Assembly (NCBI GenBank): GCA_937915925.1
Contig: CALGGM010000080.1
Coordinates: forward strand, 1 to 7,055
From: an uncultured Clostridia bacterium
GTDB lineage: Bacteria > Bacillota > Clostridia > Christensenellales > CAG-138
DNA: 7,055 nt
Direction of reading: 5' to 3'
Shown: piece by piece, positions 1 through 5,490 of the stretch
Layout of the letters: each line of letters starts with the position of its first letter
Position numbering within the stretch: position 1 is the first letter of the stretch
Made by a program: the position numbers and the translations under genes
The notes under the pieces: generated by a model
The model's input: only the letters and a program-made list of their open reading frames with translations
Databases searched by the model: none
What the model was told of the DNA's origin: nothing

Positions 1-266
1 ACTTCGTTCCTCAGGATGACAGGCGTTTTGTTCGCTACGTAAGCCGTCGTGCCATCATGTGTTTTGTTCGCAGATTCAGCAGGTATGTCATTCTGAGCCT
101 TTAGGCGAAGAATCTCCTGCAAGTGCTGTGTGATGGAGATCCTTCGTCACTTCGTTCCTCAGGATGACAGGCGTTTTGTTCGCTACGTAAGCCGTCGTGC
201 CATCATGTGTTTTGTTCGCAGATTCAGCAGGTATGTCATTCTGAGCCTTTAGGCGAAGAATCTCCT
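1..266. repeat. 148-bp period tandem unit, nearly two copies
   Basis: Positions 1-118 are repeated without a mismatch at 149-266 (offset 148). Each 118-bp block consists of the end of a right arm (ACTTCGTTCCTCAGGATGACA), a 64-bp spacer (22-85 and 170-233), and a left arm (86-117 and 234-265). The spacer itself contains GTTTTGTTCGC twice, at 25-35 and 61-71. The first copy is followed by a 17-nt core and a full right arm, the second by the GIY-YIG gene. The window starts inside a right arm, so the array probably extends further left. No gene is visible in 1-264. Confidence 0.9.
86..169. mobile_element. 84-bp MITE-like element, TGTCAT...ATGACA ends
   Basis: A left arm (86-117, TGTCATTCTGAG...CGAAGAATCTCC) and a right arm (135-169, GGAGATCCTTCG...CTCAGGATGACA) form imperfect terminal inverted repeats around a 17-nt core (118-134). 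The outer 12 and inner 12 bases of the two arms each match with one difference. The 39 bases at 131-169 are identical to 552-590, the right end of the GIY-YIG cassette, so this looks like a gene-less derivative of that cassette. It has no coding capacity. No target-site duplication is evident. Confidence 0.7.
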
Positions 267-590
267 AAAATGAATCGCTCAGTTCATGCCAGTCCGGGTT
301 CATCGTTTCAACAAGGGCATCCTTCTTTCGACGCAACAACCCCTTTAACTGCTTTTCCCGTGTGATCGCAGTTCGAACATCCGACGTCTCCTCATAATAC
401 ACAAGCTTATGAACGTTGTATTTCTTTGTAAAGCCGTCCAGTAATCCGTTTTTATGCTCGTATACCCTGCGCCGCAAATCATTTGTGACGCCGATATACA
501 TCACGTTATTGTACTGGTTGGTCATGATATATACGTAATAGCGGTTCATAATGATGGAGATCCTTCGTCACTTCGTTCCTCAGGATGACA
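234..590 (-). mobile_element. GIY-YIG cassette bounded by terminal inverted repeats
   Basis: The left arm (234-265) and right arm (556-590) are the same TGTCAT...CTCC / GGAG...ATGACA pair found around the gene-less copies at 86-169 and 5379-5467, but here they enclose a complete GIY-YIG gene with almost no spare sequence. The stop codon shares its last positions with the left arm, and the start codon lies 6 bases from the right arm. This is the arrangement of an autonomous element with its non-autonomous derivatives, comparable to REP sequences with their RAYT transposases. Mobility is inference: no target-site duplication is visible. Confidence 0.6.
265..549 (-). CDS. GIY-YIG superfamily single-domain endonuclease-like protein
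   Basis: A 94-residue protein that is essentially one GIY-YIG domain, the usual length for stand-alone members (YhbQ/UPF0213-like). The GIY strand is YVYIM (residues 5-9) and the YIG strand is MYIG (17-20). DLRRRVYEHK (24-33) carries the conserved Arg and His, and AITREKQLKG (61-70) holds the metal-binding Glu65. NPDW (84-87) is the typical C-terminal motif of this subgroup. A nuclease function is expected from the family; the substrate is unknown. No good ribosome binding site precedes the start; the nearest purine run, AAGGAT, is about 11 bases upstream. The gene is visibly more AT-rich than the operon genes, consistent with acquired DNA. It lies 57 bp downstream of the ABC permease on the same strand, so operon read-through could express it. 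Confidence 0.88.
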   Translation of the reverse strand: MNRYYVYIMTNQYNNVMYIGVTNDLRRRVYEHKNGLLDGFTKKYNVHKLVYYEETSDVRTAITREKQLKGLLRRKKDALVETMNPDWHELSDSF

Positions 591-606
591 GTGTAATATT
601 CCGCTT

Positions 607-1503
607 TTATGACTGCCGCTCCGCATTACACGGCGGCTCGACGACGATGCTGCGGGTTTTGCGGGCGGCGGAGCGGTTTTTCAGCGCGCCGATGATGCAG
701 CAGGCGATAAACGCGAGCACGTGCACGGTGATGATCGAAGGACCCGGCTGCGCCTCGATAAGAAGCGACAGGAAAAAGCCGGTAAAAAAGCAGCCGAGCG
801 ACAGCGCCGCGGACGTGATCACGACCGAGCGGAAGCGCTTTGCAACGCGCATGGCGGAAAGCGCCGGAAAGATGATAAGACCGCTCACCATGATCGCACC
901 CACCATCTTCATGCCGATCACGACCGTGACCGCGGTGAGCGCCGCGAGCATCATGGAGTACGCGTTGACGCGCACGCCGGTCGCTCTGGCAAAGCTCGAA
1001 TCGAACGTGACGCTGAAAATCCGCGTGTAAAAGAGCACGAACAGCACCAGCACCGCGGTGCTGACGCCCACGGTGATCCACATATCCGTGTCGGTTAAAA
1101 GCGCCATCGACGCCGTGCCGAACAGGGAATTGCAGATGTCCTGATACTGGTTGTTCGAAAAGCGGAACAGCAGCGTACCGATCGCGATCGCGCCGGTACT
1201 GAGCACGGCGATCGCCGCGTCGCCCTGCATCCGGCGATTCTCGGTAAGCCACATCAGCGCGAACGCCGCAAGCATCACGATCGGCAGCGAAACCGCCATC
1301 GACGCGTTTCCGACGTTCAGCACCGTCGCGATCGCGAGTGCGCCGAAGCCGACGTGGCTTAGCCCGTCGCCGATCATCGAATAGCGCTTCAACACGAGCG
1401 TGACGCCCAAGAGACTTGCGCAAAGGGACACGAGCGTGCCGACCACGAGCGCGCGGGTCATGATCTCCGGCATGTTCTGAAAGATGGATGCGATCGTACT
1501 CAT
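607..1503 (-). CDS. znuB: Zinc/manganese-type ABC importer permease (ABC-3 family, ZnuB-like)
   Basis: Integral membrane subunit of an ABC importer for divalent metal. It has 298 residues, close to the usual ABC-3 length, with about eight hydrophobic segments near residues 18-38, 50-66, 69-86, 97-114, 141-160, 186-212, 226-249 and 256-275. Family landmarks are YSMIGDGLSHVGFG (41-54, the family's G-D-x-L-S-H motif), ATGVRVNAY (174-182), and PGPSIITVHVLAF near the C-terminus. The start is set by the ATGA overlap with the ATPase stop codon and by AGGAGA a few bases upstream. It is the last importer gene. Its C-terminal tail is basic and cytoplasmic-looking. No terminator separates it from the GIY-YIG cassette 16 bp downstream. 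Specificity for Zn against Mn or Fe cannot be read from the sequence; the symbol is by similarity. Confidence 0.9.
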   Translation of the reverse strand: MSTIASIFQNMPEIMTRALVVGTLVSLCASLLGVTLVLKRYSMIGDGLSHVGFGALAIATVLNVGNASMAVSLPIVMLAAFALMWLTENRRMQGDAAIAVLSTGAIAIGTLLFRFSNNQYQDICNSLFGTASMALLTDTDMWITVGVSTAVLVLFVLFYTRIFSVTFDSSFARATGVRVNAYSMMLAALTAVTVVIGMKMVGAIMVSGLIIFPALSAMRVAKRFRSVVITSAALSLGCFFTGFFLSLLIEAQPGPSIITVHVLAFIACCIIGALKNRSAARKTRSIVVEPPCNAERQS

Positions 1504-2204
1504 ACGGCGTTCTCCTGTAAATATTTGCGTCCGACGGGACTGTTCTTATACGCCTGCGCCGTGCCGATGAACAGCGGATGGCACGATAGGTGCAGGATAT
1601 GCGAGCACGAGCGCACCGCCTCCTCGACGTCGTGCGAGACCATGATGACCGTCATGCCCTGCTTGTTGATCCCGTGCAGCAGCTTATAGAACTCGGCGGT
1701 CACGACCGGGTCGAGACCCGTGGTCGGCTCGTCGAGCACGATGCACTTCTTGGTGGCGCAAAGCGCGCGGGCAAGCAGAACGCGCTGCTGCTGACCGCCG
1801 GAAAGCTCCTGATAGCTGCGGTTTCTGATCGGGAGAAGCCCCAGCATCTCCATATTGCGCCGTGCCATCTCGCGCTCGCGTCTGCCGTAAAACGGTTTCA
1901 GCCCGCGATAGCCGACCGTGCCGGACAGCACGACCTCCTCGACCGACGCCGGGAAGTCCTTCTGGATCGCGCTGCTCTGCGGCAGGTACCCAATCTCCGT
2001 GGGCTTCAATCCCTCGCCCATTACGATCCGCCCGGACGCGCACGGAATGAGCCCCAAGAGCGCCTTCATCAGCGTCGTCTTGCCGGAGCCGTTCTCGCCG
2101 ACGATGCCCCAGAACTCGCCCGCCTGTATCTGAAAGCTGACGTCGTGCGCCACGTTGTCGCCGCCGTACGAAAGCCCTACGCCTTCAAATGTGATCAATG
2201 CCAT
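1500..2204 (-). CDS. znuC: Metal ABC importer ATP-binding protein (ZnuC-like)
   Basis: Cytoplasmic ATPase that powers the metal importer. All ABC motifs are present and intact in 234 residues: Walker A GENGSGKTT (36-44), Q-loop Gln76 in GYLPQ, signature LSGGQQQR (134-141), Walker B CIVLDEP (154-160), D-loop TGLDP (162-166) and switch His191 in VSHD. The start codon directly follows the TAA of the substrate-binding gene (TAA|ATG), with a GGTGGAG-like Shine-Dalgarno inside the end of that gene. The stop overlaps the permease start as ATGA. The size and gene order (binding protein, ATPase, permease) match the ZnuABC/AdcABC/MntABC group. Zinc is favoured only by context. Confidence 0.93.
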   Translation of the reverse strand: MALITFEGVGLSYGGDNVAHDVSFQIQAGEFWGIVGENGSGKTTLMKALLGLIPCASGRIVMGEGLKPTEIGYLPQSSAIQKDFPASVEEVVLSGTVGYRGLKPFYGRREREMARRNMEMLGLLPIRNRSYQELSGGQQQRVLLARALCATKKCIVLDEPTTGLDPVVTAEFYKLLHGINKQGMTVIMVSHDVEEAVRSCSHILHLSCHPLFIGTAQAYKNSPVGRKYLQENAV

Positions 2205-3134
2205 TTACTCCACCGCCTTTTTGAGGACCGAAAGATTTTGACGCATCAGATCGATGTACGTCACGCCCGCGTCGAAGTCCTCCTTCGACACATTGTGACA
2301 GGAATGCAGAAGCCATACCTCGCACCCCGTCGACTCCGCGATCGTGTTCGCGATCCGTCCGTCCGAAAACTCGATGATGAAAACGCCCGAAAGATTCAGC
2401 TCCTTCACGCGGTCGATCAGAAACGATACCGTGGTGAGCGAAACCTCCTCGTTACTGGAACAGCCGGGCAGCGCCGCATAGTAGTCGAGATGAAGCTCCT
2501 CGCAAAGATAGCGGAACGGGAACCGCTCGGCAAACACGAGCGTGTCGCGCTTCGCGTCCTGCATCAGCGCGCGATAATCCGCGTCGAGCAAGGTCAGTTC
2601 GTCGATGAGCGCCGCCGCATTCTTGCGCATGGCGTCCGCCTCCTCCGGGAGCAGCTCGCACAGGGCGTCCGTGATCCCCTCCGCGATACGGATGGCGTTT
2701 TCGGGACCCGTCCACACATGCTCGTCGGCTTCGGGCTCGTCCTCCGCCTTCCCCTGCATACCTTCCTTGTGTTCCTCGTCGACCGTGTCGACAAGATCGA
2801 CGAGCGCGACGGCGTTCAGATGCCTGCCGTTCTCCTCCAAAAGCTCGGAGACCCACTCGTCCGTTTCGCCGCCGACGTAGATCAGAAGGTCGCAGTTCAA
2901 AATCTTCGCCATCTCCGAAAGGCTCGGATCGAAGCCGTGGACCTCGCTGCCGGGTTTACACAGCATGGACAGCTCCACGCGATCGCCCGCGATACGCCGC
3001 ACAAAATCGTACTGCGGAAAGATCGTCGCGATCACGACGGGCTTCTCCGACGCGGACGGAGCGACCGCGCAGCCGAGCGGCAGCGAAACAAGCAGAATAC
3101 ATATCAATAAAAGCGAAACAGCACGGCGTTTCAT
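2205..3134 (-). CDS. znuA: Metal ABC importer substrate-binding lipoprotein (ZnuA-like, cluster A-I)
   Basis: Extracellular metal-binding lipoprotein of the importer, 309 residues. Residues 1-22 are a lipoprotein signal peptide: basic MKRR, a hydrophobic core, and the lipobox LPLGC with Cys22. The mature part has the cluster A-I fold signature VVIATIFPQYDFVRRIAG (33-50). Candidate metal ligands are His66 in GSEVHGFDPS, His139 in EHVWTGPENA, Glu255 in FIIEFSDG, and possibly His277/His280. The segment that normally supplies the third His reads AERFPFRYL (202-210), without a His. An acidic linker with few His (119-138) stands where ZnuA has its His-rich loop. The reading frame is open 75 codons further upstream, but the internal ATG at 3134 is chosen because it follows AAGGAGGA, begins the signal peptide, and overlaps the previous stop as ATGA. 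The metal may be Zn or Mn. Confidence 0.9.
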   Translation of the reverse strand: MKRRAVSLLLICILLVSLPLGCAVAPSASEKPVVIATIFPQYDFVRRIAGDRVELSMLCKPGSEVHGFDPSLSEMAKILNCDLLIYVGGETDEWVSELLEENGRHLNAVALVDLVDTVDEEHKEGMQGKAEDEPEADEHVWTGPENAIRIAEGITDALCELLPEEADAMRKNAAALIDELTLLDADYRALMQDAKRDTLVFAERFPFRYLCEELHLDYYAALPGCSSNEEVSLTTVSFLIDRVKELNLSGVFIIEFSDGRIANTIAESTGCEVWLLHSCHNVSKEDFDAGVTYIDLMRQNLSVLKKAVE

Positions 3135-4297
3135 GCGTTCCTCCTTCCCCGCGTCAGCACCTTTGCGACCGGCGAACGGTGTACGCGCATCGCGCCGACC
3201 GGACAGAATTCCTGACAGCAGAAGCATTTGATACAGCCCTTCCGGTCGATCACGGCGACGTTCTTTCGGATCGTGATCGTATGCGCCGGGCAGACGTCGC
3301 GGCACTTCCCGCAGCCCACGCACGCGCGGCGCCTGACCCGCGGACGCGAGGCGAGACATGCGTTCATCGCGCGCTGCACGGTCCTTCCGAACACGGTCCT
3401 GCCGTTCACGAACAGAATGCTGTTGCGGTTATGAATAAGCTCAAATTCCGTTTGCAAAAACGGTTTATAATCCCCGAAGACGGTAAGCTCCGATGCGCTT
3501 TTCGGGCAGAAGCCGCGCCGAACGCCCGCCTGAATCGTCGGCACCTCCATGGGGTCGAGCCCGATGACCGTTGCCGCGAGCACGTCAAGACAGTGCGGGT
3601 TCTTCGACGCGAACAGCGCGCCGACATGCTTCGGGCTTCCCTGCGTGGGTCCGTTGCCCTCCATGGCGACGACCGCGTCGCAGATGTTGAGGACCGGCTT
3701 CCAGTATTCGTCCAGATCCACGATCATGTCCGCAAAGTCGTTCGGGTTCGGGAAACGGTAGTGATACTCCGGCTTCATCGTGCCGGGGACCGTGCCGAAC
3801 ATATTTTTCGCCGCGGCGGACAGCGTCATCATTCCGTGCGATTTCAGCTTGCAGAAATTGATGATCGCGTCGCAGCCGTCGAGCCACGCGGTATAGGAAA
3901 ACTGCTTCGCCTGCACGGCGGCTTCGTCATACGCTTCCTTCACGGTAAAATCGCGGTTCAGCTCCGCGCCGGCGTCCTCCGCCTCCTTTAGACCTGACAC
4001 GCTATAGACGCGGTTCAACACGGCGGCGTTAAAGAGATTGCCCGGGCTGTCGCCGATCACGACCGACGCGCCGCGTGCTTTCAATAGCCGCGTCAGCGCC
4101 GCGAGGAGCGTCGGGTGCGTGGTGACCGCTTTCTCGGGCTTTGCGCCGGAAACGAGGTTCGCCTTGATCGCAATGCGCATGCCGGGGCGTACCCAGTCGA
4201 GCCCGCCGAGTGGTTCCAATACATCTATCAGCGCCGCTTCGCACACGTCCGAGGCATAGTCCGGACACGGAACGATCGAAACGAGGTTCGAGTTCAT
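3131..4297 (-). CDS. DUF362 protein with C-terminal 2[4Fe-4S] ferredoxin domain
   Basis: A 388-residue protein with two parts. Residues about 40-265 are a DUF362 domain (IAIKANLVSG, VIGDSPGN, INFCKLKSHGMMTLSAAAKNMFG and CDAVVAMEGNGPTQG are typical of the family). Residues 325-368 form a bacterial ferredoxin module with Cys326, 329, 332, 336 followed by Pro, and Cys355, 358, 361, 365 followed by Pro, enough for two [4Fe-4S] clusters. An additional Cys360 sits inside the second motif. The biochemical role of DUF362 proteins is not settled, so only an electron-transfer or redox role is inferred. There is no signal peptide, so it is probably cytoplasmic. The gene overlaps nfo upstream and the znuA-like gene downstream, both as ATGA. 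A GAGGGGG stretch about 10 bases before the start is the likely ribosome binding site. Confidence 0.9.
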   Translation of the reverse strand: MNSNLVSIVPCPDYASDVCEAALIDVLEPLGGLDWVRPGMRIAIKANLVSGAKPEKAVTTHPTLLAALTRLLKARGASVVIGDSPGNLFNAAVLNRVYSVSGLKEAEDAGAELNRDFTVKEAYDEAAVQAKQFSYTAWLDGCDAIINFCKLKSHGMMTLSAAAKNMFGTVPGTMKPEYHYRFPNPNDFADMIVDLDEYWKPVLNICDAVVAMEGNGPTQGSPKHVGALFASKNPHCLDVLAATVIGLDPMEVPTIQAGVRRGFCPKSASELTVFGDYKPFLQTEFELIHNRNSILFVNGRTVFGRTVQRAMNACLASRPRVRRRACVGCGKCRDVCPAHTITIRKNVAVIDRKGCIKCFCCQEFCPVGAMRVHRSPVAKVLTRGRRNA

Positions 4298-5127
4298 TCA
4301 CAAAGCCCCCTCACGAAACGGATCTCGTCCGCGTATTCTTCGAGTTTTTCGTGCGGTGTTTCGAGGCAGAAAGGCAGGTCACGCAATGCGGGGTGGTTTA
4401 CGATGCGTCTGACGCCTTCGATGCCGATGAAGCCATCGCCTATCGCCGCGTGGCGGTCTTTGTGCTGTCCACACTCGAACTTTGAATCGTTCAGATGGAT
4501 GAACCTCAGACGGTCGAGTCCGATCACGCGATCGAACGCGGTCAACGCGCCGTCGAGATCGTTCACGATATCATAGCCCGCCGCAAAGACGTGGCAGGTA
4601 TCGAGGCACACGCCGACGCGGTCGTTCCGCTCGACGCCGTCGATGATCGCTTTCACCTGCTCGAACGTGCCGCCGATCTCGCTGCCCTGTCCGGACATCG
4701 TTTCGATCAGTACCGTCGTGTCCGTGGACGCGTCGAGGATGCGGTTTAAGAGCGCCGCGGTTTTGTCGACGCCGACGTCGATCCCCTGTCCGACGTGCGA
4801 ACCGGGATGGAAGTTATAGTAAGGCGCGCGCATTGCCGTGCATCGCAGAAGATCGTCGCGCATGACAAGCTCGGCAAACTCGGCGACGGACGGATTTTCA
4901 GCGCACGGGTTCAGCGTGTAGGGCGCATGCACAAGCACCGGCGCAAAGGCGTTTTGCGACAGGTAATCGCGCATTGCCGCCGCGTCCGCTTCGTCCAAAG
5001 GCTTTGCCTTGCTGCCTCTGGGGTTGCGCGAAAAGAACTGAAACGTATCCGCAGCGAGCGAAAACGCCGTTTCCGCCATTTTCAATAGCCCCGATGAGGG
5101 CGATAGATGACAGCCGATGTGCAGCAT
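4294..5127 (-). CDS. nfo: Endonuclease IV (class II AP endonuclease)
   Basis: Base-excision repair enzyme that cuts DNA 5' of abasic sites; members are tri-zinc TIM barrels of about 280 residues, and this one has 277. All nine expected zinc ligands are visible: His67 (LVHAPY), His107 (NFHPGSHVG), Glu142 (LIETMSGQG), Asp176 and His179 (CLDTCHVFAAGYD), His211 (HLNDSKFECG), Asp224 and His226 (DRHAAIGDG), and Glu256 (LETP). These correspond in order to the known E. coli Nfo ligands. GAAAGGGAAAT before the ATG supplies the ribosome binding site. It is the first gene of the operon, with a promoter close upstream, and its TGA overlaps the start of the DUF362 gene. Linkage to a zinc importer fits its zinc demand, but that is inference. 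Confidence 0.96.
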   Translation of the reverse strand: MLHIGCHLSPSSGLLKMAETAFSLAADTFQFFSRNPRGSKAKPLDEADAAAMRDYLSQNAFAPVLVHAPYTLNPCAENPSVAEFAELVMRDDLLRCTAMRAPYYNFHPGSHVGQGIDVGVDKTAALLNRILDASTDTTVLIETMSGQGSEIGGTFEQVKAIIDGVERNDRVGVCLDTCHVFAAGYDIVNDLDGALTAFDRVIGLDRLRFIHLNDSKFECGQHKDRHAAIGDGFIGIEGVRRIVNHPALRDLPFCLETPHEKLEEYADEIRFVRGLCE

Positions 5128-5168
5128 ATTTCCCTTTCAGCCGAGATTCCGGCACGATAATTTTGCTT

Positions 5169-5197
5169 ATTGTAGCACAGTTTGGTTTTCCTGTCCA
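5169..5197 (-). promoter_or_regulatory. Promoter of the nfo-DUF362-znuACB operon
   Basis: On the minus strand, TGGACA (plus positions 5192-5197; 5 of 6 to the -35 consensus) is followed by exactly 17 bases and then TACAAT (5169-5174; 5 of 6 to the -10 consensus). A TG two bases farther upstream of the normal extended -10 position is not counted. Transcription should start near 5162, giving a leader of about 35 nt. No convincing Zur or PerR palindrome is visible around it. Confidence 0.75.
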
Positions 5198-5319
5198 TAG
5201 GACAATTCATGCGGGCAGCCGCAATTCATGTGCGTGGCACAATTCATGCGGCTACGCCGCAATACATGGCGAAGCCAATTCATGACCGAAGGTCAATTCA
5301 TGCGCTACGCGCAATTCAT
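5193..5319. repeat. Array of seven mini-hairpins joined by CAATTCATG boxes
   Basis: The box AATTCAT occurs at 5204, 5223, 5241, 5261 (as AATACAT), 5277, 5295 and 5313, with a period of 16-20 bp. Each segment between boxes, and the one before the first box, is a perfect mini-hairpin: GTCC/GGAC (5193-5203), GCGG/CCGC (5211-5222), GTGC/GCAC (5230-5240), GCGGC/GCCGC (5248-5260), GGC/GCC (5268-5276), GACC/GGTC (5284-5294) and GCGC/GCGC (5302-5312), with loops of 3-4 bases. Stem sequences differ, yet all 28 base pairs are Watson-Crick. Function is unknown. The first hairpin overlaps the -35 of the nfo promoter. Confidence 0.9.
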
Positions 5320-5360
5320 TCACTATCCGCCCACCTGCAATCGCACGCGGTGAAAAAAGC

Positions 5361-5490
5361 GGGCTGTTAAGAAAGTCCTGTCATTCTGAGCCTTTAGGCG
5401 AAGAATCTCCAAGAAACAGTACAAACTTTTAGGAGATCCTTCGTCGCTGACGCTCCTCAGGATGACATTTCGAGACTTTCTTAACAGCCC
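5361..5490. mobile_element. 130-bp nested palindromic MITE-like element
   Basis: Perfect 17-bp inverted repeats form the outer ends: GGGCTGTTAAGAAAGTC at 5361-5377 and its complement at 5474-5490. Inside lies a copy of the TGTCAT element (5379-5467) with a left arm (5379-5410), a 21-nt core, and a right arm (5432-5467). Either the short element inserted into a hairpin, or the outer arms are the true ends of a composite MITE. The outer arm resembles insertion-sequence ends that start GGGCTGT, but I cannot assign it to a family. It has no coding capacity. Confidence 0.75.
5379..5467. repeat. 89-bp TGTCAT-type element, third copy
   Basis: The left arm is identical over 32 bases to those at 86-117 and 234-265. 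The right arm differs from the other two right arms only in its middle, which here reads CGTCGCTGACG and can form its own CGTC/GACG stem. The core (5411-5431) is unrelated to that of the copy at 86-169. Confidence 0.85.

Noticed and set aside
556..590. Right arm of the cassette as the operon terminator
   Set aside because: The arm can form a hairpin, but no T-tract follows on the minus strand, so an intrinsic terminator is not supported.
1590..3110. 506-codon plus-strand open frame opposite the ABC ATPase and lipoprotein genes
   Set aside because: It is antisense to two genes with complete family motifs, is rich in Arg/His/Asp as expected of a shadow frame in GC-rich DNA, has no ribosome binding site and resembles no family.
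3135..3359. Longer start for the znuA-like gene, 75 codons upstream
   Set aside because: That extension lies inside the ferredoxin-encoding end of the DUF362 gene and would hide the lipoprotein signal peptide; the internal ATG has AAGGAGGA and an ATGA overlap.
3179..3991. 270-codon plus-strand open frame opposite the DUF362 gene
   Set aside because: The opposite strand encodes DUF362 and two ferredoxin motifs; this frame has shadow-like composition and no signals.
5141..5175. Zur-type operator near the nfo promoter
   Set aside because: Only ATAA-N6-TTAT can be paired on the minus strand; it lacks the long symmetric core of known Zur or PerR boxes, so it is too weak to call.
5193..5319. CRISPR array
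   Set aside because: Repeats are only about 9 nt, spacers are 9-13 nt self-complementary hairpins, and there are no cas genes or leader.
5182..5370. 62-codon plus-strand frame through the hairpin array with repeating Ile-His residues
   Set aside because: The periodic Ile-His comes from the AATTCAT boxes, and the spacing is not always a multiple of three. There is no ribosome binding site and no promoter on that strand.
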